Source: Reyranella massiliensis 521 (GTDB lineage: Bacteria; Pseudomonadota; Alphaproteobacteria; Reyranellales; Reyranellaceae). Taken from it: a stretch of DNA of 64,000 nt. The notes under the pieces were generated by a model. That model did no database searches. It worked only from the letters and a program-made list of their open reading frames with translations, and was not told the DNA's origin. Shown one piece after another: positions 41,078 through 49,967 of this stretch. The number at the start of each line of letters is the position of its first letter. Positions within the stretch are counted from its first letter, which is position 1. A program made the position numbers and the translations under genes. The stretch covers positions 4,030,320 through 4,094,319 of the forward strand of contig NZ_HE997181.1 of NCBI RefSeq assembly GCF_000312425.1. The letters run 5' to 3'.

Positions 41078-41961
41078 CCGCCAACGCGCCGGCGGCGGCG
41101 CGCAACAACAGCTCGCTCGGCGCGATCTACATCATGCTCGCCATGCTGGGCTTCGCCAGCATGGACACCATCACCAAATGGATGGTGGCCGACTATCCGA
41201 TCGGCCAGATGATGTGGACGCGCTACGCCGTCTTCTGTGTCTTCGCCTGGCTGGTCGTGCGCAAGCGTGGCCTCAGGTCGGCGTGGCGCACGACGCGACC
41301 CTGGCTTCAGGGCGGCCGCGCCGTGCTGGCCGTGGTCGAAAGCGCGGTATTCGTGCTGGCCTTCCGCTACCTGCCGCTGGCCGACACGCACGCCGTCGCC
41401 GCAACCTCGCCGCTGATCGTGATCGCGCTCGGTGCGCTTTTCCTCGGCGAGCGCGCCGGCCCCGCACGCTGGGTCGCGGTCGCCGCGGGTTTCGTCGGCG
41501 TCCTGTTGATCGTGCGGCCAGGCTTCCGCGACCTCGACTGGGCGTTGCTGCTGCCGCTGCTGGGCGCCGCTCTCTGGGGCGCCTATCAGATCCTCATCCG
41601 TCTCTGCTCGCGCACCGATTCGCCGGACACGACGCTCGTCTGGTCGGCTTTCGTCGCCTTCGGCGTCACGACCATCGTCGGTCCCTGGCAGTGGAAATGG
41701 CCCGACGCGCAGGGCTGGGCGTTGCTGATGGCCATCGCCTTGCTGGGCGCGCTGGCACACTACGCCCTGATCAGGGCGCTGGACTATGCCGAGGCCAGCG
41801 CCGTCCAGCCGTTCAGCTACACGCTGCTGGTCTTCGTGGCGATCCTGGGGGTCGTGGTGTTCGGCGACATTCCCGACGGCTGGACGATGGCCGGCGCCGC
41901 CGTGATCGTGGCCAGCGGCCTCTACACCTGGCACCACGAGAGGCGGCGCCAGGTGCGATAG
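41074..41961 (+). CDS. EamA/RhaT-family transporter (drug/metabolite transporter)
   Basis: A 295-residue protein with ten membrane segments in two EamA repeats (about 20-145 and 155-290). The strands YLPLADTHAVAATSPLIVIALGA and ASAVQPFSYTLLVFVAILG mark the two repeats. Such proteins export amino acids or other metabolites. It overlaps the luciferase-like gene by 4 bp. The start follows from that overlap; the longer open frame upstream is antisense noise. Confidence 0.92.
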   Translation: MTANAPAAARNNSSLGAIYIMLAMLGFASMDTITKWMVADYPIGQMMWTRYAVFCVFAWLVVRKRGLRSAWRTTRPWLQGGRAVLAVVESAVFVLAFRYLPLADTHAVAATSPLIVIALGALFLGERAGPARWVAVAAGFVGVLLIVRPGFRDLDWALLLPLLGAALWGAYQILIRLCSRTDSPDTTLVWSAFVAFGVTTIVGPWQWKWPDAQGWALLMAIALLGALAHYALIRALDYAEASAVQPFSYTLLVFVAILGVVVFGDIPDGWTMAGAAVIVASGLYTWHHERRRQVR

Positions 41962-41970
41962 CCGGGCTCG

Positions 41971-42471
41971 CTACTTCTTGCGAACCCACTGATTGCAGGC
42001 CACGACCGCCGACCCCGGCAGAACGTGGCGGTAGCAGATGTCCATCGTACTGGCGTTGACCACGACGCCGTCGATGTAGCCTTCGCCGCTCACGAAGTAG
42101 ACAGTCTTGTTGTCTGCCGCGATCGAGCCGATCAAGCGCTCGCCCACGCGCTGCGACGACGCGACGGTTCCCCATACGCGCTTGCCGTCCTGGCCTTCGA
42201 TGCGAACCGTGAAAGTCTCCTCACGCAAACGGTACGTGCTTACCGGCTTCGCGGTCACGCCCGGCGGATGATGACCCGCCGGCCCATCGACGATCGCCTC
42301 GCCCTTGCCGATCCAGGTTCCCTTGAGGTCCGGAATCGCCGTCGCTGCCGCAGCAGGAGTCGATTGCGCCGCCGGGGCCACGGTGCTGGCTGGAGCAGCG
42401 GTCTGCGCAGCAGCCATGCTCGTCAGGAGCAAGGCTGCGCCAAAGGCGAACGAAACAATGGAAGACTTCAC
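41971..42471 (-). CDS. secreted hypothetical protein
   Basis: A 166-residue exported protein. A GTG at 42471 gives a signal peptide (SIVSFAFGAALLLTSMAAA, cleavage after AAA/AQ), followed by an Ala/Pro-rich linker (about 24-46) and a compact domain starting IPDLKGTWIGKGEAIVDGPAGHH, with TYRLREETFTVRIEGQDGKRVWGT. AAGGAG is nine bases before the GTG. The domain looks like a small beta-barrel. I recognise no family, and no function is proposed. Confidence 0.75.
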   Translation of the reverse strand: MKSSIVSFAFGAALLLTSMAAAQTAAPASTVAPAAQSTPAAAATAIPDLKGTWIGKGEAIVDGPAGHHPPGVTAKPVSTYRLREETFTVRIEGQDGKRVWGTVASSQRVGERLIGSIAADNKTVYFVSGEGYIDGVVVNASTMDICYRHVLPGSAVVACNQWVRKK

Positions 42472-42525
42472 CAGGAGACTCTCCTTTACTTGGTACTCAA
42501 CTCGTTTGTGACTCGTCTTTGTGGC

Positions 42526-43314
42526 TCATCTAGGCCACGCGCGAAGCGCGACCAATCCGCCATCGATCGGCAGCATCACGCCCGTCACCCAGCGCGATTC
42601 GTCGGAGGCAAGGTACACCGCACCATGGGCGATATCCCATGCGGTACCTTCGACCTGCATCGGCACCATCTTCTTGCGTCGATCGCGCGCTTCGGTGCCG
42701 AGATGCGCCACCATCGGCGTGTGCACGGAGCCGACAATAATGCAGTTGGCGCGAATGTTCTGGGTCGCATAGTCGGCAGCTACAGACATGGTGAAGCCGT
42801 GCAGACCGGCCTTCGCCGTCGCATAGGCGACCGCGCCGGCGCTGCCCATCAGACCGACTGCACCTGCGATCGACGACACCATGATGATGGAACCGCCACC
42901 GCCTTGCTTCATGCGCGGCAGGCAGGCCTTGGAACAAAGCATCGTCGTCGTGAGATTGGCTTCGAGGACCTTGTTCCAGGTTTCGAGCGTCACCGTCTCC
43001 GGCGTGCCTGGCCCGCCGATACCTACATTGTTGTGCAGGATGTCGAGGCGGCCGTACTTCTTCATCGCGAAGTCGGCCATCGCTTCCGCCGCGTCGAGCT
43101 GTGCGACGTCGCCCGCAAACACCGAGGCTTCGCCGCCCTCGTCCTTGATCTGCTTGGCCAGCACTTCTGCGCGTTCGGCGCTGCGGTTCACCAGCACGAC
43201 CTTGGCGCCCTCGCGCGCGAACAGGATGGCCGTCGCCATGCCGTTGCCGACACCTTCGCCGCGCGGCGCCGCCCCCGTTACCACCGCCACCTTGTCCTTC
43301 AGCCGTCCGGCCAT
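42526..43314 (-). CDS. short-chain dehydrogenase/reductase (SDR)
   Basis: A 262-residue SDR. The cofactor loop is lengthened (TGAAPRGEGVGNG in place of TGxxxGxG), NNVGIG replaces the common NNAG, and the active site is VSSIAG with YATAK. The ATG at 43314 is preferred to 43317 because GGGAG is six bases away. It lies 47 bp from the divergent NTF2-like gene. The substrate is unknown. Confidence 0.88.
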   Translation of the reverse strand: MAGRLKDKVAVVTGAAPRGEGVGNGMATAILFAREGAKVVLVNRSAERAEVLAKQIKDEGGEASVFAGDVAQLDAAEAMADFAMKKYGRLDILHNNVGIGGPGTPETVTLETWNKVLEANLTTTMLCSKACLPRMKQGGGGSIIMVSSIAGAVGLMGSAGAVAYATAKAGLHGFTMSVAADYATQNIRANCIIVGSVHTPMVAHLGTEARDRRKKMVPMQVEGTAWDIAHGAVYLASDESRWVTGVMLPIDGGLVALRAWPR

Positions 43315-43361
43315 CATTCTCTCCCGACAGATTAAACTTGCCGCGACGAGAGTAGCATCGA

Positions 43362-43736
43362 ATGAGCAGGGAAACCCCGGAGGCGCTGGTCGATCGCTAT
43401 TGCGCAGCGTGGAATACAGCGGACGGCGCCGAACGACGCGCGATCCTCTCGTCGGTGCTGACCGATGGCGGCCTCTACGTCGATCCATCGGTGCGCGCCG
43501 TCGGCCTCGAAGCATTCGCCGTCCATATCGACGGCGTCGTTGCCCGCAATCCCGGTGCACGGATCTCGCGAACCGGCCCGATCGACTTCCATCACGAGGT
43601 GCTGCGCTTTCCGTGGAGCAATCGTCTGGCCGACGGCAAAGTCCTGCGTGCCGGAGGCGATTTCTGCATGCTCGCGGCCGACGGCAAGTTCCAGTTGATC
43701 GTCGGCTTCTTCGATCCCGCCGTTGGCAACAGCTAG
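43362..43736 (+). CDS. SnoaL/NTF2-fold small protein
   Basis: A 124-residue cone-fold protein (ETPEALVDRYCAAWNTADGA, ending VGFFDPA) of the SnoaL/NTF2 superfamily, whose members are enzymes or binding proteins of many kinds. No catalytic Asp-His pair can be assigned with confidence. It shares its CTAG stop with the convergent GntR regulator gene. Confidence 0.7.
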   Translation: MSRETPEALVDRYCAAWNTADGAERRAILSSVLTDGGLYVDPSVRAVGLEAFAVHIDGVVARNPGARISRTGPIDFHHEVLRFPWSNRLADGKVLRAGGDFCMLAADGKFQLIVGFFDPAVGNS

Positions 43737-44425
43737 TCGCGCAGATAAGCCGGATAGCTGGCGCGGATTTCCGCGAGATAGCCCAGGGTGCCGGAGAGGT
43801 GCTTGCGCAGCGACTGCTGCGCCTCCTCCGGCTGCTTCGTTTCGATCGCCTGCACGATCATCTGGTGATGCAGCACGATGTCCTGCGCCTTGCCGGGCGT
43901 CGGCAGGTGCAGGCGGCGCAGGCGGTCGATATGGCCGCTGCGGCTGCGCACCAAGTTCCAGAGCTCGCGCTTGGCCGCGGCCGCATAGAGTTGCCAATGG
44001 AAATCGTTGTCGGAGGCCATGAAGGCCGCGAAGTCGCCCAATCCGGCGAAATGCTGCTGCAGGGCGATGGTGCGGTTGAGCTCGTCGATCAACGCCGGAT
44101 CGTGAGCCAGCGCCAGAGTGCGCACGATCTCGAGTTCGAGCGACTGACGCAGGAAGTGCGCCTGCTGCGCGGCCTCGACGTCGATCTTGCTGACCACCGT
44201 GGCGTGCTGCGGGAAGACGTCGACCAGGTCCTCCTCGTTCAGCCGCATCAGCGCGTCGCGAATCGGCGTCGAGCTCAACCCGAACTCCTTGGCGAGCTTG
44301 GTGCGCGACAGCGTCTCCCCCGGCGGAAGGACCAGGGAAACGATCATTTCGCGTAGCCGCTCGAAGACCTGCGGAGCGGCCTGCCGGTCGCGGTCGAGAC
44401 GCTGGGAACTGGTCATGCTCGGCAT
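43733..44425 (-). CDS. GntR-family transcriptional regulator (FCD subfamily)
   Basis: A 230-residue regulator: a winged-helix domain (about 20-85, LAKEFGLSSTPIRDALMRLNEEDLV) and a helical FCD effector domain (about 95-230, with HAEH-like DNDFHWQLY and HHQMIVQAI metal/effector residues). FCD regulators usually repress sugar-acid or organic-acid catabolic genes. It is divergent from the dehydratase gene, and the 51-bp gap holds a strong palindrome. Effector binding by a sugar acid is inferred. Confidence 0.92.
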   Translation of the reverse strand: MPSMTSSQRLDRDRQAAPQVFERLREMIVSLVLPPGETLSRTKLAKEFGLSSTPIRDALMRLNEEDLVDVFPQHATVVSKIDVEAAQQAHFLRQSLELEIVRTLALAHDPALIDELNRTIALQQHFAGLGDFAAFMASDNDFHWQLYAAAAKRELWNLVRSRSGHIDRLRRLHLPTPGKAQDIVLHHQMIVQAIETKQPEEAQQSLRKHLSGTLGYLAEIRASYPAYLRD

Positions 44426-44439
44426 TTCTTGACCATTGA

Positions 44440-44459
44440 TGCACTAATGTATTAGCTCA
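44440..44459. promoter_or_regulatory. 20-bp palindrome, candidate GntR operator
   Basis: TGCACTAATGTATTAGCTCA is an inverted repeat (TGnnCTAAT-GT-ATTAGnnCA) in the divergent gap between the GntR gene and the dehydratase gene. A -35-like TTGACC lies at 44429-44434 on the plus strand. Its size and symmetry fit a GntR dimer site, and its place suits control of both genes. Confidence 0.55.
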
Positions 44460-44476
44460 GCCTAGGAGGAAATACG

Positions 44477-46231
44477 ATGGCCGAGCACAAGACAGGCAAG
44501 CAAGTCCGGGATCCAGCCTCCCTGCGCAGCGCGCGCTGGTTTGCGCCGGACGACCTGAGGGCCTTCGGCCACCGCTCGCGCGCCATGCAGATGGGCTACG
44601 CCCCCGAGGAATGGGTGGGCAAGCCGGTCATCGCCATCCTCAACACCTGGTCGGAAGCCCAGCCCTGCCACATGCACTTCAAGAGCCGCGTCGACGACGT
44701 GAAGCGCGGCATCCTGCAGGCCGGCGGCTTCCCGATGGAGCTGCCCGCCCTCTCCCTGTCGGAGAGCTTCCTGAAGCCCACGACCATGCTCTACCGTAAC
44801 CTGCTGGCGATGGACGCCGAGGAGCTTCTCCGCGGGCATCCCGTGGATGGCGTCGTACTCATGGGCGGCTGCGACAAGACCACGCCCGCCCTGTTGTTAG
44901 GCGCCATCAGCGTGAACCTGCCCGCGATCTACATGCCGGCCGGACCGATGCTGCGCGGCAACTGGAAGGGCAAGGTACTGGGCTCCGGCTCCGATGCCTG
45001 GAAGTACTGGGACGAGCGCCGCGCCGGCAAGATTTCCGACTCAGACTGGGTCGATGTCGAGGCGGGCATCGCCCGCAGCTACGGCACCTGCATGACCATG
45101 GGTACGGCCGCCACGATGATGGCGATGGCCGAGACGCTCGGCATGTCCCTGCCCGGCGCATCTTCCATCCCCGCCGCCGACGCGAACCATATCCGCATGG
45201 CCTCGGAGAGCGGCCGGCGCATCGTCGACATGGTGTGGGAGGATCTGACGCCCAGGAAGATCCTGACTCGCGAAGCCTTCCTCAACGCCATCACCGTGGC
45301 GATGGCGGTGGGTTGCTCGACCAATGCCATCATTCACCTGATCGCGATGGCGCGTCGTGCTGGCCAGGATATCGGCCTCGACGATTTCGAGCGCGCCAGC
45401 CGCAAGGTGCCGGTGATCGCCAACATCCGGCCTTCCGGCGACAAGTATCTGATGGAGGATTTCTTCTATGCCGGCGGCCTGCCTGGCTTGCTGGAGCAGA
45501 TTCGCGATCACCTGCACGCCGACACGCTTACCGTGACCGGCGCGACGCTGGGCGAAAACATCCAGGGCGCGGAAATCTACAACGACGACGTGATCCGCAC
45601 GGTCCAGAACCCGATCTATGCCGAGGGCGCGCTTGCTGTCTTGAAGGGCAACCTGGCGCCCGACGGTTGCGTCATCAAGCCATCGGCCTGCGCCCCGAAA
45701 TTCCTGAAGCATACGGGCCCCGCCCTGGTGTTCGACGACTACCCGTCGATGAAGGCGGCGATCGATCGCGACGATCTCGACGTCACCGAAGACACCGTGC
45801 TGATCCTGCGCAACGCCGGCCCCCAGGGCGGCCCCGGCATGCCGGAATGGGGCATGCTGCCGATCCCCAAGAAGCTCGTTCAGCAAGGCGTGCGCGACAT
45901 GGTACGCCTCTCCGACTCCCGCATGAGCGGCACCAGTTATGGCGCCTGCATCCTGCACGTCTCGCCCGAATCCTATATCGGCGGCCCGCTGGCGCTGGTG
46001 CAGACCGGCGACATGATCTCGCTCGATGTCGACAAGCGCACCATCAACATGAACGTCTCCGACGAGGAGCTCGCCCGGCGCCGCGCCGCCTGGAAGAAGC
46101 CCGAGCCGCGTTACGAGCGCGGCTATGGATGGATGTTCACCCGGCACATCAAGCAGGCCAACGAGGGCTGCGACTTCGACTTCCTCGAAACTGGCTTCGG
46201 CGCGCCCGTCAGTGAACCGTCGATCTACTGA
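44477..46231 (+). CDS. IlvD/Edd-family dehydratase (sugar-acid, L-arabinonate dehydratase-like)
   Basis: A 584-residue dehydratase. The [2Fe-2S] cysteines are Cys64 (SEAQPCHMH), Cys132 (GGCDKTTPA, with the usually carbamylated Lys134) and Cys205 (YGTCMTMG); MSGTSYG near residue 490 carries the catalytic Ser. The family splits into amino-acid and sugar-acid branches. The adjacent RraA-type aldolase, Bug receptor and GntR regulator favour an aldonate (L-arabinonate type). The ATG at 44477 follows GGAGG by seven bases. Confidence 0.9.
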   Translation: MAEHKTGKQVRDPASLRSARWFAPDDLRAFGHRSRAMQMGYAPEEWVGKPVIAILNTWSEAQPCHMHFKSRVDDVKRGILQAGGFPMELPALSLSESFLKPTTMLYRNLLAMDAEELLRGHPVDGVVLMGGCDKTTPALLLGAISVNLPAIYMPAGPMLRGNWKGKVLGSGSDAWKYWDERRAGKISDSDWVDVEAGIARSYGTCMTMGTAATMMAMAETLGMSLPGASSIPAADANHIRMASESGRRIVDMVWEDLTPRKILTREAFLNAITVAMAVGCSTNAIIHLIAMARRAGQDIGLDDFERASRKVPVIANIRPSGDKYLMEDFFYAGGLPGLLEQIRDHLHADTLTVTGATLGENIQGAEIYNDDVIRTVQNPIYAEGALAVLKGNLAPDGCVIKPSACAPKFLKHTGPALVFDDYPSMKAAIDRDDLDVTEDTVLILRNAGPQGGPGMPEWGMLPIPKKLVQQGVRDMVRLSDSRMSGTSYGACILHVSPESYIGGPLALVQTGDMISLDVDKRTINMNVSDEELARRRAAWKKPEPRYERGYGWMFTRHIKQANEGCDFDFLETGFGAPVSEPSIY

Positions 46232-46241
46232 GGAGCCCACC

Positions 46242-46958
46242 ATGGCGTTGACCGCGGCCACCCGCGACAAGCTTCGCACGATCAGCACGGCGACGGTCGC
46301 CACCGCCTTGTTCAAGCGTGGCTTCCGCACCCAGTTCATCCAGAACGTGTTTCCGCTCTCGCCCGACCAGCCGGTGCTGGTCGGCGAAGCCTTCACTCTG
46401 CGCTACATGCCGGCGCGCGAGGACCTGAACCAGCTCTCGGTGTTTCGCGATCGCAGCCATCCGCAGCGCAAGGCCGTCGAGGACTGCCCGCCCGGCGCCG
46501 TGCTGGTCATGGACAGCCGCAAGGATGCGCGGGCCGCGTCGGCGGGGTCGATCCTGGTGACGCGCCTGATGAAACGCGGCGTTGCCGGCGTTGTGACGGA
46601 CGGCGGTTTCCGCGACGCCGCCGAGATCGGGAAGCTGGGCTTCCCGGCCTACCACCAGCGGCCCAGCGCGCCGACCAACCTCACTTTGCATCAGGCCATC
46701 GACATCAACGTGCCGATCGGCTGCGGTGATGCCCCAGTCTTCCCGGGCGACGTGATCCTGGGCGACAGCGACGGCGTGATCGTGATCCCCGCCCACCTCG
46801 CCGACGAGATCGCAGACGAGGCTTTCGAGATGATGGCCTACGAGGATTTCGTCACCGAGCGGGTCAATGACGGACAGGGCATCTTCGGCCTCTATCCCGC
46901 GACCGACGAAAAGTCCCTCAGCGACTTCGCGGCCTGGCGCAAGGCAAAGGACCGCTGA
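46242..46958 (+). CDS. RraA-like aldolase/decarboxylase family protein
   Basis: A 238-residue protein of the RraA/HMG-aldolase family. VVTDGGFRDAAEIG carries the Arg-Asp pair that binds the metal and oxo-acid, and GDSDGVIVIP the second motif. Members act as oxaloacetate decarboxylases or 4-hydroxy-4-methyl-2-oxoglutarate aldolases; a few regulate RNase E. The ATG at 46242 has GAGGAG eight bases upstream. Gap to the dehydratase is 10 bp. It could cleave the 2-keto-3-deoxy acid made by the dehydratase (inference). Confidence 0.85.
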   Translation: MALTAATRDKLRTISTATVATALFKRGFRTQFIQNVFPLSPDQPVLVGEAFTLRYMPAREDLNQLSVFRDRSHPQRKAVEDCPPGAVLVMDSRKDARAASAGSILVTRLMKRGVAGVVTDGGFRDAAEIGKLGFPAYHQRPSAPTNLTLHQAIDINVPIGCGDAPVFPGDVILGDSDGVIVIPAHLADEIADEAFEMMAYEDFVTERVNDGQGIFGLYPATDEKSLSDFAAWRKAKDR

Positions 46959-47011
46959 ACGAACGGCCGACTAGCAGAAGACAAGCAGTAACGACGTATA
47001 CAGGGAGTAAA

Positions 47012-47983
47012 ATGAACATGAGATCGCTGAGCATCGTGGCCATCGTCCTGGCCGCACTTGTTGGCCTGCAGGCGCAGGCTGCCGACTTTCCCGACAAGCC
47101 CATCACCGTCATCGTTCCCTTCCCGCCCGGCGGTTCTTCCGACGTGACGGCGCGGCTCGTCTCCAAGAAGATGGCGGAGCGCGTGGGCCAGTCCGTCGTC
47201 ATCGAAAACAAGGGCGGCGCCAACGGCTCGATCGGCGCCACGGCGCTGAAGCAGGCCAAGCCCGACGGCTACACGATCCTTGTCGGCTCGATCGGCGTCT
47301 TTGCGATCAATCCCGCCCTCTTCAAGGATCTCCGCTACGATCCGATGCAGGACTTCGACCTGCTGAGCGTCGCCGTCCGCACGCCCAACGTGCTGGTCGC
47401 CAGCCCGAACTTCCCCGCCAATACCGTCGCCGAGCTGATCGACTACCTGAAGAAGAATCCCAACAAGGTGACGTTTGCCTCGTCGGGCACCGGCTCGTCG
47501 GATCATCTCACCGCGGCGCTGTTCCTGCAGAAGACCGGCACCACCGGCACGCACGTGCCGTACAAGGGCGGCGGACCAGCCATCAACGACCTGATCGCGG
47601 GCCACGCCAATGTGTCGTTCCAGAACCTGGGCGCCATTGCCCCGCATGTGAAGTCGGGCAAGCTGAAGGCGCTGGGCGTGACCAGCGGCCAGCGCAACCC
47701 GACGCTGCCCAATGTCCCCACCATGGCCGAAAGCGGCGTGAAGGACCTCGAAGTCTATTCGTGGCAGGCGGCCGCCGCGCCGAAGGGGCTACCCCCGGCC
47801 GTGCGGGCCAAGCTCGAAGCCGAACTGGCCGCGTCGGCCCAGGCGCCGGATATCAAGCCGCAATTCGAAGCGATCGGCTTCGAGGTCGTCGCCACGAACG
47901 GCGAGCAGTTCAAGAAGTTCCTGACGGACGAGATCGCCCGCTGGAAGAATGTGATCGATACCGGGAAGATCACCGCCGAATAG
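47012..47983 (+). CDS. Bug-family (TctC) solute receptor
   Basis: A 323-residue receptor with a Sec signal (MNMRSLSIVAIVLAALVG, cleavage after AQA) and the Bug motif ITVIVPFPPGGSSDVTAR, VVIENKGGANGSI and HVPYKGGGPAINDLIAG. AGGGAG precedes the ATG. It closes the GntR-controlled unit, so it may deliver the sugar acid or its product. No TctAB membrane pair lies nearby. Confidence 0.92.
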   Translation: MNMRSLSIVAIVLAALVGLQAQAADFPDKPITVIVPFPPGGSSDVTARLVSKKMAERVGQSVVIENKGGANGSIGATALKQAKPDGYTILVGSIGVFAINPALFKDLRYDPMQDFDLLSVAVRTPNVLVASPNFPANTVAELIDYLKKNPNKVTFASSGTGSSDHLTAALFLQKTGTTGTHVPYKGGGPAINDLIAGHANVSFQNLGAIAPHVKSGKLKALGVTSGQRNPTLPNVPTMAESGVKDLEVYSWQAAAAPKGLPPAVRAKLEAELAASAQAPDIKPQFEAIGFEVVATNGEQFKKFLTDEIARWKNVIDTGKITAE

Positions 47984-47987
47984 GCGG

Positions 47988-49013
47988 TCAACTCCTCCAG
48001 TAGTCCGGCAGCTTCGCTGCCAGCCATTTGGCGAGAGCCGCGTTCACCTCGACCGGCTTCTCCTGCGCCATCCAGTGGCCGGACTGCACCACGACTTCGG
48101 TGAGATCGGCGCAGTCCCGGCGCATCGGATCGGCAAGCTTGGACTGCATGGTCTCGCAGGTCGTATCGTAAGCGCCGTGCAGGAAGAGGACCGGCATCGA
48201 CAGCTTGCCGCCGTTCTTCGCTTTCTTGGCGTAGGCGCCGTTGGCTTTGTGGTTCATGTACCAGGAGTCCGGCCCGAAGAAACCGTTGCGTGTGAGCGCC
48301 GCGGTGTAGGCTGCCATGTCCTGCTCGGTCAGCACATCGGCATCGCGCGGCACGTCGGGGCAGGCGCCGCCACCGAACCAGCCGCCGGCCGCACGCACCA
48401 TCGAGGTCGGCGCCGGCTTGCCGACGCGGCTGGGATCGCCCTTGCGGAACAGGGCCTTCACGACGTTGCCGATATTGGCCTCGAAGCCCTTGCAGGCCTT
48501 GTCGAAGTTCTCCTCGTAGAAGAACTGGTAGTCCCACTGTCCGGCCGGGAACTTGTCGGCGGGATAGAGGGTGCGATCGATCAGCGGCACCATCGCATCC
48601 AGGGTGAAGCCCTCGGCGAGATAGGGCACGCAAAGGCTGGCGACGCCGACGGTCTTGTCGGGATGGTGCGCCGCCAGGTTCCACACGACCGGGCTGCCCC
48701 AGTCGTGACCGATCCACACCGCCTTGTCGCGGCCGAGCGACGCCAGCAACTCCAGCATGTCGGCCACGATCTCTTCCTGCGCAAAGTCCTCGTGGCGGGT
48801 GTAGGTGTCGGAGCGGCCATACCCGCGCATGTCCGGCGCGATGCAGCGGAACCCGAGGGCGGCGAAGGCAGGAAGCTGATGCCGCCACGACAGCGACAGC
48901 TCCGGCCAGCCGTGGACGAAGATCAGCAGCGGTGCATCCTTGCGGCCGCAGGCGAGATAGCCCGTCGTGTGGCGGGCGGTCTTGAGAGTGTGTTCGGTCA
49001 CCGGGAAGGTCAT
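47988..49013 (-). CDS. alpha/beta-hydrolase, epoxide hydrolase type
   Basis: A 341-residue hydrolase. HGWPE (34-38) forms the oxyanion region, GHDWGSPV places the nucleophile Asp104, and SGHWMAQEKP near residue 314 the catalytic His. An Asp rather than Ser nucleophile is the mark of epoxide hydrolases. The ATG at 49013 gives the family start MTFPVTEHTL. It ends 4 bp after the stop of the Bug receptor on the opposite strand. Confidence 0.87.
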   Translation of the reverse strand: MTFPVTEHTLKTARHTTGYLACGRKDAPLLIFVHGWPELSLSWRHQLPAFAALGFRCIAPDMRGYGRSDTYTRHEDFAQEEIVADMLELLASLGRDKAVWIGHDWGSPVVWNLAAHHPDKTVGVASLCVPYLAEGFTLDAMVPLIDRTLYPADKFPAGQWDYQFFYEENFDKACKGFEANIGNVVKALFRKGDPSRVGKPAPTSMVRAAGGWFGGGACPDVPRDADVLTEQDMAAYTAALTRNGFFGPDSWYMNHKANGAYAKKAKNGGKLSMPVLFLHGAYDTTCETMQSKLADPMRRDCADLTEVVVQSGHWMAQEKPVEVNAALAKWLAAKLPDYWRS

Positions 49014-49147
49014 GGCGCAACTCTGCGGTGAAGCCGCAGTGTCGGCAACCAATTCCGCCTGCCAATCGACACGCAGCGGCTGCCAATGGCCAAGCCGCCT
49101 TGACGGTGTATTCGATGATCCGGAATGTCGCGGAAAGAGAGGATCCC

Positions 49148-49960
49148 ATGGAAATCGATACCGGCACGACCGAACTTCTGTGCAGCGTGCGCGATGGCGT
49201 GGCGTTGATCACCCTCAACCGCCCCGAAGCGCGCAATGCGATGTCCGACAAGCTGACGCCGGCGCTGCGCACACAGATCAAGGAACGCGGCGACGATCCC
49301 AACGTCGGCGCCCTGTTGATCACCGGCGCCGGCACGGCCTTCTGCAGCGGCGGCGACGTGAAGGGCATGGGCGGCCGCGGCCCGCGCGGACAGATGAGCT
49401 ATGAAGAACGCCTCGCCGACCTGCGCTGGCGCCAGGCCCATCTCACCGGGGCACTGGTCGCCGTGCGCAAGCCGACGATCGCCGCCCTTCCGGGCGCGGC
49501 TGCCGGTGCGGGCCTCGCCATCGCGCTCGCCTGCGATATCCGCATCGCCGCCCGATCGGCGTTCGTCAGCACCGGCTACGCCAAGATCGGCCTTTCCGGC
49601 GACTACGGCATTTCCTGGCTGCTCACTCGGACCATCGGCTCCTCGCGGGCACGCGAACTGATGTTCACCGCCGAGCGCGTCGATGCCGAACGCTGCGAGC
49701 GCATCGGCCTGGTGAACCGGGTCGTCGACGACGCCAAGCTGCAGGACGAAGCCTTCGCCTACGCGAAGTCGCTGGCCGAAGGACCGGGCGTCGCGATGCG
49801 CAGCATGAAGGACAATCTCGACGACGCTCTGCACATCGACTACCCGACCGCGCTCCATCGCGAGGCCGAGCGCCTGGTCTCCGCCTCGCGCACCGCCGAT
49901 CACAAGGAAGCGGTGCAGGCGTTCGTGGAGAAGCGGAAGCCGGTGTTCAAGGGCAAGTGA
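49148..49960 (+). CDS. enoyl-CoA hydratase/isomerase family protein
   Basis: A 270-residue crotonase-fold enzyme with CSGGDVKGMG (first oxyanion strand) and PGAAAGAGLAIALACDIRI (second). Extra basic C-terminal helices (VEKRKPVFKGK) are typical. The ATG at 49148 has GAGAGGA upstream; the longer open frame before it lies within the hydrolase's upstream gap. It may act on an acyl-CoA from the neighbouring dehydrogenase genes. Confidence 0.88.
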   Translation: MEIDTGTTELLCSVRDGVALITLNRPEARNAMSDKLTPALRTQIKERGDDPNVGALLITGAGTAFCSGGDVKGMGGRGPRGQMSYEERLADLRWRQAHLTGALVAVRKPTIAALPGAAAGAGLAIALACDIRIAARSAFVSTGYAKIGLSGDYGISWLLTRTIGSSRARELMFTAERVDAERCERIGLVNRVVDDAKLQDEAFAYAKSLAEGPGVAMRSMKDNLDDALHIDYPTALHREAERLVSASRTADHKEAVQAFVEKRKPVFKGK

Positions 49961-49967
49961 CGCGCCG

